A stretch of 64,000 nt of DNA, taken from the NCBI GenBank assembly GCA_964342825.1, contig CAYFHO010000018.1:3800-67799 (forward strand), given 5' to 3'. A program made the position numbers and the translations under genes. The notes under the pieces were generated by a model. The model saw only the letters and a program-made list of their open reading frames with translations, was not told the DNA's origin and did no database searches. Positions 34,750 through 43,374 of this stretch are shown here, one piece after another; position 1 is the stretch's first letter, and every line of letters starts with the position of its first letter. The stretch comes from AAA164-E04 sp964342825 (GTDB lineage Bacteria; Verrucomicrobiota; Verrucomicrobiia; Limisphaerales; AAA164-E04).

Positions 34750-37527
34750 TCACCCTGAGCGATTTTTCAGAAACTCCTCGAGTTCTTTTTGCATCAGCCA
34801 GGCTTCGATTTCCTGGTAATAGAAATGCGAGTCAATGGCTTTTGTTTTAGTCGGATCCCGTTGAAATCGTGGGCGAAATTTCCATTTTTCCAAATCCCCA
34901 ACCTGTTCCAGTGTATTCAAAATTCGCAAGGAATGAAACGCCGCATAGGTAGTGGGTGCAGTGGCATTGACCCAGGGTGAGGATGGTGAAGAAGGGAGTT
35001 TGGCGTAGAATCTTCCTTTACCGAAGTGCAGGTCAAGGATTCCTTCAATGCAGGCTTCACGATCAATCTGGTCCAGGCCGCCTGTCCATTCCAGAATCTG
35101 AAGTGCTCTCCACGTATCCACCATCGGGTATTGACCCACCACGATCAAACCCAACACTCCTTCAATATCAAAATCGAAATGATTCTTAAAAGGTTTGTCT
35201 GGATCCAAGTATTGGTAACTTGAAAGATCCTGGTGGACCTTTGACCAATCAAAGCTGTCCAGCCCCATATAATTTCGAAGTATCCCGAGGATATGGAAAG
35301 CTTCTTTTAATTCCAGTTCATTGAGTTTTTTTGAAGAACTTCGGTCTTTACCAAATCGATGAATCCATAAAGGGTTCCAATCGGGATCCATTGTTTTTAG
35401 TAAACCTGAATAGTCTTTACCAAGATCCGATGGTAGAGGCGTATAAGAGTGATAACCCAATGTGGGGCTAGCAGCTTTGATCCCTCGAATCAAAAGGTTG
35501 CCATCTTCTGGATTCTCCAGCCAACGATTGAAATCAAGTGAGACAATGGGCTGAGCGTTGGTCAGTGTATGCATGAGTTGTGGTCCCACCATGTCCGCAG
35601 GGGGCAGAATAACCATGGAAAAACGCATACGAGATTGCAGAGCTTGTGTTTTGTGGCTTTTTCCTTCTTCCTGAATCAACAACTGATCGATGTCTTTGAA
35701 ATATTGTCGAATTTCACTTTCACTCGTTTCAACCGGTTTGTATCGCATTTGTCTTTCAGGTAATCCGTAGGGATTGACCCAAAGCTTAAATAAACCCAGT
35801 AATAAAAACACACATCCGAAGGATAAATGAACCCGATACTTCGATTTTCCTCCTTTGGATTCCTTGTGAGGTTGGATGAAGACACTTGAGTTGGAATTGA
35901 ATGCCAATAGTTTTCTTGCTTGGGAAGCATCACCTGAAGCCCAAAAATGAAATGCACCCTCAACGGCTTTTGATACACGGGATTCCAGTTTCTCAATTTG
36001 ATCGGGCCCGATTGATGTCTTTTCCAGCGATTCGAGCTGCTTCTGGTCTTTCTTTCCGAACTTGGCTTGCACCGTCCCGTCGCTACGGAGAATGATTTTG
36101 GAACTATTGGTCAGACCAATGGAACCGAAAAAAGTCAGGGGGCTAAAGCGGATAGGAGTGATCCAGAGTTCGAGTCCGTTCTTGATTTTCCTGTCTTTCA
36201 TCACCCCTCGGTCCCTGGCAATAAAATCAGCAAATGCCCTCAGAACGCCAGTCGAGGCAGGAAGCATCCTGGCAGGCAGGGGAGGAAGTGGTTCTGTGTT
36301 GCTTTGTTCCGCTTGATGATGCAGACGTAGAAAAATTGAGAAATCCATTCGGGGTTCAACGTTTCTTATATGGTGAGCCAGATACACGAAGAAGGCGCCT
36401 TGCCCCACCCAAATAAGTCCCAGATTAATTAAACCGTGAAACAGGTATAAATGGAAAAAAGCGATGATCAGGAGATTGAAAACGATCAACATGGGGGAGG
36501 CCCAATAACGCATGTATCGGTAATTGATCAACATGATCCCGGTGTAAATGATCATGAGCAGGTAAAGGATACTGAGATAACTAAAGGTAGGTATCCCTTG
36601 GAAAAAGAGCAAAATGAAAGCGAAACCGATCAGGCAAAAGGTTAATCCTGCTTTTATGTTCTGCTTGTAAATCTGCACCTGATAACCCCCTTGATCCCGG
36701 AAATTTGCTATGTCCATTTTAGCAAACCAACGTGCAAGCAGGAAACCGGGTAACATGGCCAGAATTTGAATACCAAAGATCAACGTTCCTATTCCAGGCA
36801 AGGTTTGCAGTGCCATTCCGGAAGACTTTACCAGGGAAGAACCGGTGCCTTTACCGAGCACGACTGCCATGATGGAATGCCTGATCTTGTCGGAGGGTCT
36901 GAGTTTTTGGAGTCCGGATTCCAAAACCGACTCCATACTGGATCGCAATGCCTTTCGGGCGCGATGTAATCTAACTTTAAAGGTGTTTTCAGAAACGCCC
37001 AGCGTAGCAGCTGCCTCCTGGATTTTCTTTCCCTGCAGATAATAAAGAGAAAGACATTCCCGGTGAACCCCAGTCAATGAACCCATGCAGTCCTGTAAAG
37101 CTTCCTTGAAACTCTGATCAGTTTCCTGTTCTTCGTCCGGATCTATTGTTTGAGTCGGGGTAGTTGAAGTTTGAATGATCGATGAGTCCAAAGCCCATTG
37201 CTCACGTTTACGGATTTCGTTTTGATGTCGTATTCCAAGCTGGATCGCCCTTCGGCGGGCTATGGCTGTGATCCACTGAGCGAAACGATCAGGTTTTCTA
37301 ACCTGCCCCAAACTTCGATAGCCCTGAATGAAGGTTTCCTGGACGGTTTCTTCTGCAAGTGCGCGGTCCCCAAGACGGGACCAGGCGACGGCGAACACAC
37401 GGTTTTGATACCTTTGGATCAATACCTTGAAGTGTTCCTTTTGCCCCTGACGAACGAGATCGATGATTTCCGCATCGGATAATTCTTCTTCAACCATATT
37501 TTGTATGGAATGTCTCATCACTGGCAA
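34750..37527 (-). CDS. ECF sigma factor fused to six membrane helices and an alpha-toroid-like domain
   Basis: 925 residues, about five times the usual ECF length. Region 2 lies at about 20-95 (HFKVLIQRYQNRVFAVAWSR, then LAEETVQETFIQGYRSLG). Region 4 is at about 148-196 (CLSLYYLQGKKIQEAAATLG, then VSENTFKVRLHRARKALR). Predicted transmembrane helices are near 243-267, 291-310, 317-336, 344-364, 367-386 and 566-585. The C-terminal region (about 725-905) resembles prenyltransferase/squalene-cyclase repeats: TWRALQILEWTGGLDQIDRE, ACIEGILDLHFGKGRFYA, then TTYAAFHSLRILNTLEQVG. No anti-sigma gene lies beside it, so the sensor may be built in: a membrane-tethered sigma factor. Alternative starts are 37518 and 37497. 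Confidence 0.85.
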   Translation of the reverse strand: MPVMRHSIQNMVEEELSDAEIIDLVRQGQKEHFKVLIQRYQNRVFAVAWSRLGDRALAEETVQETFIQGYRSLGQVRKPDRFAQWITAIARRRAIQLGIRHQNEIRKREQWALDSSIIQTSTTPTQTIDPDEEQETDQSFKEALQDCMGSLTGVHRECLSLYYLQGKKIQEAAATLGVSENTFKVRLHRARKALRSSMESVLESGLQKLRPSDKIRHSIMAVVLGKGTGSSLVKSSGMALQTLPGIGTLIFGIQILAMLPGFLLARWFAKMDIANFRDQGGYQVQIYKQNIKAGLTFCLIGFAFILLFFQGIPTFSYLSILYLLMIIYTGIMLINYRYMRYWASPMLIVFNLLIIAFFHLYLFHGLINLGLIWVGQGAFFVYLAHHIRNVEPRMDFSIFLRLHHQAEQSNTEPLPPLPARMLPASTGVLRAFADFIARDRGVMKDRKIKNGLELWITPIRFSPLTFFGSIGLTNSSKIILRSDGTVQAKFGKKDQKQLESLEKTSIGPDQIEKLESRVSKAVEGAFHFWASGDASQARKLLAFNSNSSVFIQPHKESKGGKSKYRVHLSFGCVFLLLGLFKLWVNPYGLPERQMRYKPVETSESEIRQYFKDIDQLLIQEEGKSHKTQALQSRMRFSMVILPPADMVGPQLMHTLTNAQPIVSLDFNRWLENPEDGNLLIRGIKAASPTLGYHSYTPLPSDLGKDYSGLLKTMDPDWNPLWIHRFGKDRSSSKKLNELELKEAFHILGILRNYMGLDSFDWSKVHQDLSSYQYLDPDKPFKNHFDFDIEGVLGLIVVGQYPMVDTWRALQILEWTGGLDQIDREACIEGILDLHFGKGRFYAKLPSSPSSPWVNATAPTTYAAFHSLRILNTLEQVGDLEKWKFRPRFQRDPTKTKAIDSHFYYQEIEAWLMQKELEEFLKNRSG

Positions 37528-37706
37528 GAGTGTGCTTGTTGGAAAAGGTTACCGATTGATTCCACCTTTTTGCAATCTAATGCTTTTGAGGGCGAAAAAG
37601 GAATGAAACATGACCACGATCTGCAATCATGCTGTGTTTTTACTAGAAATTGGCGAATACAACGGGCAGTGTTGAGGGCATGATCGAATCCTCGTTACCG
37701 TTCCGA

Positions 37707-38810
37707 ATGAGAGTTATCAGGATGCTTTTTTCCGTGACACAGTTTTTTACCCTTGGTTTTTTTGCGTTCGTTTGCCTGAGTTCGATGGCGGACCACCCAC
37801 TGACTTTGTCTGATCCAGATGATCGACCCGCGGTAAAGGGCAAACCCATCAAAGTATTCATCCTTCTGGGGCAATCCAATATGCTTGGTTTCGGCAGGAT
37901 AGATCCTGTAGATCAGCAAGGAACGCTGTCCCATCTTGTAAAAAAACAGAACAAATATCCTCATCTTGTGGATGACCAAGGAAATTGGACGGTTCGTAAA
38001 GACGTCCGCAATGTCCACGTCATGGATAAACGAGGAGTGGATTATCGAGATTTGACAACCTATCGGGATATGAAGAACGAATGGTTGACGGTTACCAAGG
38101 GACATATCGGGCCTGAATTGCAATTCGGGCATATCATGGGCCACATCCATGAAGAACCGGTATTGATCCTCAAAGCTTGTATCGGTAACCGAAGTCTAGG
38201 ATGGGACCTGCTTCCCCCGGGTAGTGAACGTTATGAATTTGAGGGTAAAATCTATGCAGGTTACAAGGACAACCCACTGTCATGGGAGGAAGGCAAACCC
38301 AAGAAAGAAGTGCCCTGGTATGCCGGTCGGCAATATGATGCGGATACTTCGCACGCCAAGGAAGTGTTGAAGCAATTGGATAAATACTACCCTGAATATC
38401 AGGATCAGGGTTATGAAGTGGCCGGGTTTGTTTTTTGGCAGGGGCACAAGGATCAGAACGCAGCCCATGCCAGTCGTTACGAGCAGAACCTTGTTCGCTT
38501 CATCAAGACCCTGCGAAAGGATTTTAATGCGCCAGATGCAAAATTTGTTTTGGCAACCATCGCCTTTGACGGCGGTGAATTGAGTGGTCACGGCCTTACC
38601 ATCGCAAACGCACAGTTGGCGGTCAGTGAGGAAACGGGAAAGTACCCAGAATTTAAAGGCAATGTAAAAACCATTGATGCAAGGCCGTTCTGGAGAGATA
38701 AGTCACATTCTCCAACAGGCGCCGGTTACCACTACAATCACAATGCGGAGACATATATGGAAGTGGGAAATGCACTGGGTTGGGCGATGGCTGATTTGTT
38801 GGGGCATTGA
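37707..38810 (+). CDS. Secreted SGNH carbohydrate esterase (sialate O-acetylesterase/SASA-like)
   Basis: 367 residues from the ATG at 37707, giving a positively charged n-region and a hydrophobic core (MRVIRMLFSVTQFFTLGFFA). ATGs at 37680 and 37722 are alternatives, the latter with GAGAG eight bases upstream. The nucleophile block is KVFILLGQSNMLGFGRIDP, with Ser in GQSNM as in the SASA/CE6 SGNH esterases. Later blocks are ILKACIGNRSLGWDLLPPGS, AGFVFWQGHKDQN and DARPFWRDKSHSPTGAGYHY, the last holding a likely catalytic D/H pair. Members remove acetyl groups from sialic acids or xylan-type polysaccharides. Only 50 bases separate it from the protease-like gene downstream. Confidence 0.82.
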   Translation: MRVIRMLFSVTQFFTLGFFAFVCLSSMADHPLTLSDPDDRPAVKGKPIKVFILLGQSNMLGFGRIDPVDQQGTLSHLVKKQNKYPHLVDDQGNWTVRKDVRNVHVMDKRGVDYRDLTTYRDMKNEWLTVTKGHIGPELQFGHIMGHIHEEPVLILKACIGNRSLGWDLLPPGSERYEFEGKIYAGYKDNPLSWEEGKPKKEVPWYAGRQYDADTSHAKEVLKQLDKYYPEYQDQGYEVAGFVFWQGHKDQNAAHASRYEQNLVRFIKTLRKDFNAPDAKFVLATIAFDGGELSGHGLTIANAQLAVSEETGKYPEFKGNVKTIDARPFWRDKSHSPTGAGYHYNHNAETYMEVGNALGWAMADLLGH

Positions 38811-38860
38811 GCTTGGAGTCTGGGGGAATTCACAATTACCTAAATTGAGTTTTGATAATC

Positions 38861-39751
38861 ATGAAGATTCGATTGTTTTGGACTTTTCTGATGATGGCCA
38901 GTGTAGGGTTCACGCTTCTGTCTGAAGAATGGAAAGTCACCACACCTCCTGTTGAACTTGATCTTTCTTCCTTCTACAAAAAATACGTCAGCGTGGATGG
39001 TTACCCGGTGATCAGTTCGGAGAAAGTAAACGATTACGCCCTTAAAGAAGCGGCCTATCTGATTGATATGATGTTGGCCCGGCGGCCTGATGTCAAAGAA
39101 GCCATGATCCAAAGCGGTTCCCGCATGATCATCATGGCTCATGACGAATACACTACTGATGTACCGGAACACTCGCACCTGAAGCCCAAAGAATACTGGG
39201 ATGCACGAGCCCGCGGCCTGGGAGGTTCGCGAACGGATCCGGTTTGTTCCTGCGGTGAAGAAAACCTGCTGGCGTTTGAAGGTGATCCTTATTCCACCGA
39301 AAATATCCTCATCCATGAATTCGCGCATAACATTCATTACCGGGGCATGGATCGTATTGATGATACTTTTGATGATCGTTTGAAAGCCGCCTATGACAAG
39401 GCCATGAAGGCGGGACTTTGGAAGGGTAAGTATGCCTCGGTCAATCATGCCGAGTATTTTGCTGAAGGTGTTCAGTCCTGGTTTAACAATAACCGACCAC
39501 CCGACCATGATCACAATCACGTGGATACGCGAAAAGAATTGCTGGAATACGATTCTGGTTTGGCAAAATTATGCGCTGAGGTGTTTGGGGAAACAGTTTT
39601 AGTCTATACCAAACCTCAAAAACGCCTTCGTAATCACCTGGAAGGATATGATCCAACAAGGGCGCCCAGATTTGTCTGGCCTGAACGATTCAAAAAAGTG
39701 CAGCGCGAGATACGGGAAAAAGCGAAATCCAGACCAGGAAACAAAGAGTGA
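38861..39751 (+). CDS. Secreted zinc-metallopeptidase-like protein (HExxH)
   Basis: 296 residues from the ATG at 38861, with a signal peptide (MKIRLFWTFLMMASVGFTLL). The motif ILIHEFAHNIHYRGM is an HExxH zinc-binding signature (H-E-F-A-H). About 60 residues later, NHAEYFAEGVQSWF provides glutamates placed like the third zinc ligand of gluzincin-type peptidases. Cys-x-Cys (VCSCGEENL) lies shortly before. No family name can be assigned with certainty. It follows the esterase gene by 50 bases and is probably co-transcribed. A surface peptidase, or a non-peptidase zinc hydrolase acting on glycoconjugates, are both possible. Confidence 0.72.
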   Translation: MKIRLFWTFLMMASVGFTLLSEEWKVTTPPVELDLSSFYKKYVSVDGYPVISSEKVNDYALKEAAYLIDMMLARRPDVKEAMIQSGSRMIIMAHDEYTTDVPEHSHLKPKEYWDARARGLGGSRTDPVCSCGEENLLAFEGDPYSTENILIHEFAHNIHYRGMDRIDDTFDDRLKAAYDKAMKAGLWKGKYASVNHAEYFAEGVQSWFNNNRPPDHDHNHVDTRKELLEYDSGLAKLCAEVFGETVLVYTKPQKRLRNHLEGYDPTRAPRFVWPERFKKVQREIREKAKSRPGNKE

Positions 39752-39774
39752 TATTTCATACAAGCGGGATCGTG

Positions 39775-41091
39775 TCACTCACCTGAAAACCGGTAGAGTG
39801 CGGTTTCACTTCGAATAAAAATACTGTTTCCCACAATGGCTGGGGAAGCATGGAATCGGCCTTCCAGTTTGTTGATCGCAAGAATCGTCGGCTCCTTCCC
39901 CCTTCTTAGGACATAGGTCGTGCCGGATTCCGAAAGCAGGTAAATGCGATTGGCAGCACCTGCAGGAGACGCACTGAAGTTCGGGCTTTCAGGTAAGCGG
40001 TGCTTGAAATAGTTCTTCTGACCATCGGTGGCATTCACGCATGACAAAAAGCTGCTGTCTTCCAGTAGATAAAGTTCATTTCCCCACAGCATGGGGCAGG
40101 GCACATAGGGGGCTCCCCGATCGAGTGACCAGACGATGTTCGGGGTGTCTGTCAAATCTCCTTTTTGTCCGAGTTTGATCGCATGGACCGTATCTTTTCT
40201 CCATCCACTGGCTGCAAAAGCAAGGCCATGTCCAACTGCTGGCATGGGAACCGCACTCAGGCTTTGGCCTCCGCATTTCCATAAAAACGCACCTGAATTC
40301 AGGTCGTATGCATAGACAGAGGATCCGTTGATGACGACCCGATCCCGACCTTGATACGTATAAATTCTTGGCGTAGTCCAGTTCGATACTTCATCACGGT
40401 TGGTTTTCCACAATTCCTTGCCTGAATGCTTGTCGATTGCGGTGACAAAAGATTGCAGCTCGTGATCGACCACGATGATCAATTTGTTTCCCTGTAACGC
40501 TGGGGAGGTGCCTTCACCGAGAGCATCCTCCATCGCCTGCGGTTGAAAATCTTTCTTCCAGATCAATCGACCGTCAAAGTCATGACAAAACAATCCAAAT
40601 GAACCAAAGTAGGAGTAAACGTGCTTGCCATCGGTAACGGGAGATTCGGAAGCAAAACCTCCTTTCCGGTGATGACCCTGGTGGGGCATGCCTTCGTAAA
40701 CGACCTTTTGCCAGAGCGTATTTCCATCTTGCTTATTTATGCAGATCACTTCAAGTTGTTGCGCTTTCCAGGTAGATGCAACCGCGGGATGCTTGCGGAT
40801 ATTAGGAGTGCCTGGTGGGATGACATCGGGAACGGGAAGTTTTTTGTCCAACGGAATGGCTGTATGAATAAAAATTCGATCTCCCCAAATAATCGGTGTG
40901 CTCCATCCGCTTCCCGGTATGTCCGATTTCCAAACAAGATTCTTGGATTCGCTCCAACTCACCGGAGGATTCCCTTCAGGGGCGACACCATTCCAGGTGG
41001 GCCCTCTCCATTGAGGCCAGTTCCGGTGGTCATCATCTGCGAAAATACCTTGAACTAAAGAAAAGAATAAAAAGACGAGAGGAAATCGCAT
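39775..41091 (-). CDS. Secreted PQQ-like beta-propeller protein
   Basis: 438 residues from the ATG complementary to 41089-41091, which starts a clean signal peptide (MRFPLVFLFFSLVQGIFADD). The frame continues upstream to 41310, but that part overlaps yggS and has no signal features. The mature start RNWPQWRGPTWNGVAPEGNP and the following NLVWKSDIPGSGWSTPIIWG match the paralogues at 2086 and 32192. Blade motifs include GRLIWKKDFQPQAMEDALGE, GKELWKTNRDEVSNWTTPRI and PNFSASPAGAANRIYLLSES. It is last in the minus-strand series, 100 bases after yggS, and converges with the peptidase-like gene. Confidence 0.87.
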   Translation of the reverse strand: MRFPLVFLFFSLVQGIFADDDHRNWPQWRGPTWNGVAPEGNPPVSWSESKNLVWKSDIPGSGWSTPIIWGDRIFIHTAIPLDKKLPVPDVIPPGTPNIRKHPAVASTWKAQQLEVICINKQDGNTLWQKVVYEGMPHQGHHRKGGFASESPVTDGKHVYSYFGSFGLFCHDFDGRLIWKKDFQPQAMEDALGEGTSPALQGNKLIIVVDHELQSFVTAIDKHSGKELWKTNRDEVSNWTTPRIYTYQGRDRVVINGSSVYAYDLNSGAFLWKCGGQSLSAVPMPAVGHGLAFAASGWRKDTVHAIKLGQKGDLTDTPNIVWSLDRGAPYVPCPMLWGNELYLLEDSSFLSCVNATDGQKNYFKHRLPESPNFSASPAGAANRIYLLSESGTTYVLRRGKEPTILAINKLEGRFHASPAIVGNSIFIRSETALYRFSGE

Positions 41092-41191
41092 GAGAAAGAA
41101 ATTTTGGTGGTCTCCTGAAAATTGAAAGGGTTCAACAGGTCTGGAAGTAATGATCGTTTCACTTGGATGAGAAATGATTGATATATTCGAA

Positions 41192-41920
41192 TCAAGTCTC
41201 CGAGTTTGTTTGGCCAGTTTTCTTCTTGGTTTTGCCTGGATAGGTTCTTTTGCCAAACAGGCAAGTGCCCAGGCGAATGATGGTGGCACCTTCCTCAATT
41301 GCGATTTCATAGTCGTTGCTCATTCCCATGCTCATGACAGGGAAGGGGACACCCATGGCGTCCTCACACTTTAATCGCAGATCATTCAATCCTTTGAATA
41401 CAGGGCGAGTTTTTTCGGGTTCTGGTGTCCAGGGTGCCATCGTCATAAAGCCATGTATTTCCAGGCGATCCAATGCATTCAGATCCTCGAGTTGGTCGAG
41501 AGCTTCCTCGGGGCGAAAGCCGTGTTTGGATGCTTCACCTGAGACGTTGATTTCCAGTAAAACGCGGGCCGTACGAGCCTGTTTCTCACACGATTCCTGT
41601 AATGCTTCGGCCAGCCGCATGCTGTCCACTCCGTGAAGCATATGAAAAAGTCTGACGGCATCTCGACACTTGTTGGTCTGCAGGTGGCCGATGAAATGCC
41701 ATTCTGCTCCCCTCGGACCCTGTGGGACTTTGAGTTTGGCTTCCTGAATTTTATTTTCACCAAATGTATTGAGTCCGAACTCGTGCGCTTCACGGACACG
41801 CTCTATGCTGTGGCCTTTACTGACGGCCAGGAGCTTGATTTCAGCTGGATCACGTCCTGCGCGGTCGCAGGCTTCGCGAATATTGTTTTGAATTGTTGTT
41901 AGTTTGGATTCGAAGCTCAT
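41192..41920 (-). CDS. yggS: YggS-family PLP homeostasis protein
   Basis: 242 residues, the usual length for YggS/PLPBP. It has a fold-type III alanine-racemase N-terminal barrel with the PLP lysine in IKLLAVSKGHSIERVREAHE (Lys35). Other landmarks are FGENKIQEAKLK, WHFIGHLQTNKCRDAV, VLLEINVSGEASKHGF, FPVMSMGMSNDYEIAIEEGA and IIRLGTCLFGKRTYPG. The protein is cytoplasmic; it binds pyridoxal 5'-phosphate and buffers the vitamin B6 pool without catalysing racemisation. The gene follows the two paralogous secreted-protein genes by 26 bases. Its presence in an otherwise envelope-directed operon appears to be transcriptional convenience. Confidence 0.95.
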   Translation of the reverse strand: MSFESKLTTIQNNIREACDRAGRDPAEIKLLAVSKGHSIERVREAHEFGLNTFGENKIQEAKLKVPQGPRGAEWHFIGHLQTNKCRDAVRLFHMLHGVDSMRLAEALQESCEKQARTARVLLEINVSGEASKHGFRPEEALDQLEDLNALDRLEIHGFMTMAPWTPEPEKTRPVFKGLNDLRLKCEDAMGVPFPVMSMGMSNDYEIAIEEGATIIRLGTCLFGKRTYPGKTKKKTGQTNSET

Positions 41921-41946
41921 GCTTGCGAATGAATCTGAGATTGATG

Positions 41947-43374
41947 TCAGGGAATGACTGCAGGAATCAAACGTTGGAAATCCAGTCGTTCAAACATGGA
42001 TAGATCCATGGTGACAGGTCCGTAAATTTCGCTTTCCGCACTGATTTGATGGTCCAGGATCGCATTCAACTTGAACTGAAGATTGCCACCGCCGATGAGA
42101 GTGGCGCTGACTTCGCCTTCAAGCAAGGGGCGGTTGGCATCAGGAAGACCTCCAATTTCAATTTTTTCAATTTGATCAAACTTAATTTGAGTGATCGTTT
42201 CACCTATTTTAAATCGCAATTGGTCATCCATAGAATCAACCACTGTTCCGACCAGTTTATCTCCATTCCTTCTCGTCAGGAGATCCAATGTTGCCTGGGG
42301 ACGATTGGTCGGCGGGGCTTCAAATCGGCCGTCCCATTCTCGAATTTTCAGGTTGCTGAATCGTAAAGCGCCCTGTCCCTGGTGAACCAGTCGAATGCCG
42401 GATCCTTCTCCCGCAAACCCTCCTTGATCCACCCATCTCTTGACCAGTTTTCCGTTGACCAGAAGGCTGATACTGTTGTCCGCCTTATTGGTCCGGACAT
42501 CCACATGCGCTTTCGTGGCTTGACGAAAGACGGGTGTCTGGGTCATGCCCAAATATTGCAACGGTTCTTTTTTCTTCACCATGAGCACGTTCACGGCATA
42601 ACTCGTTAACTGAAGACTGTAGAAACCTCCAAAATCAGGCTCCGAATCTTTATCTGCAAGGCTCACAGGTTGGAGGTAGTCGGTGTAAAGTGCGACGGCG
42701 AGATTGAGCGAGCCTTTCCATTCAATATCAAATTCCATCCGCATTCGGTCGGGCATTCCGACAGGTTTGGCAATGGAGGCGGCTTTGAGTGCATAAAAAG
42801 CTCCGTTGCGGTAAGCCCATTTTCCTCCGTCCAGGTCCCCCACATTCACTTCGCCCATGGTCCAGTTTTCCAGTCCAGTTGGACCCTCGAAAAGGTATTT
42901 GGCATCGGAATGTTGAAAGGCCGCCCATTGCCAGCGATTTCGCGGAATTTGAAGTTCACCTGCGAATGGTGTGTCAATGACCAGTGTTTCGGCATCCAGT
43001 GATTTCCATTCGCCTGAAAATGTGTCTCCGTTATTGAGTCTGAGCGTGATCCGTTTATTGGGTGACCGCGAAGTTTTTGAACGGTCTCCCAGAAGAATTT
43101 CATCAATCGCATTCGATTTAAATTCAAGTGGTTTACTGATGTCGGAACGTTGCCAAACCGTCACACCTGTTCGCTGAAAGGATTGTAAGGTGCCTGAGAT
43201 CTGATCGCCGTTTTTCAGCAACAGCATATCCTTGGCACCTGAAGGGGCAGGAGCCTCTGCGTCTGGTGTCGGTGTTGATTCCTGGGCATGAATCATCATG
43301 ATCATCGCCCACAGGAAACACATGCAACTAAGGCTGGCTTTCAGTATTCCAAAAGGTGTCTGCTGCTTGATCAT
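41947..43374 (-). CDS. Secreted protein with repeated NGD beta modules and a LamG-like domain, copy 2
   Basis: 475 residues from the ATG at 43374. This start is supported by a leader (AGGCAAGACAA before ATGATCA) nearly identical to that of the 45791 gene. A signal peptide is followed by short SH3-like beta repeats: LLLKNGDQISGTLQSFQRTG, LRLNNGDTFSGEWKSLDAET and LLTRRNGDKLVGTVVDSMDD. A jelly-roll resembling DUF1080/LamG lies between the second and third (about 165-350: GLENWTMGEVNVGDLDGGKW to SGIRLVHQGQGALRFSNLKI). The function is unrecognised. It overlaps the end of the upstream paralogue by 47 bases. The pair belongs to the MoxR-led operon and may be secreted effectors or envelope components assembled with it (inference). 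Confidence 0.72.
   Translation of the reverse strand: MIKQQTPFGILKASLSCMCFLWAMIMMIHAQESTPTPDAEAPAPSGAKDMLLLKNGDQISGTLQSFQRTGVTVWQRSDISKPLEFKSNAIDEILLGDRSKTSRSPNKRITLRLNNGDTFSGEWKSLDAETLVIDTPFAGELQIPRNRWQWAAFQHSDAKYLFEGPTGLENWTMGEVNVGDLDGGKWAYRNGAFYALKAASIAKPVGMPDRMRMEFDIEWKGSLNLAVALYTDYLQPVSLADKDSEPDFGGFYSLQLTSYAVNVLMVKKKEPLQYLGMTQTPVFRQATKAHVDVRTNKADNSISLLVNGKLVKRWVDQGGFAGEGSGIRLVHQGQGALRFSNLKIREWDGRFEAPPTNRPQATLDLLTRRNGDKLVGTVVDSMDDQLRFKIGETITQIKFDQIEKIEIGGLPDANRPLLEGEVSATLIGGGNLQFKLNAILDHQISAESEIYGPVTMDLSMFERLDFQRLIPAVIP

Noticed and set aside
41092..41310. N-terminal extension of the PQQ-like gene into yggS
   Set aside because: It overlaps the conserved C-terminus of yggS and would place the signal peptide in the middle of the protein.
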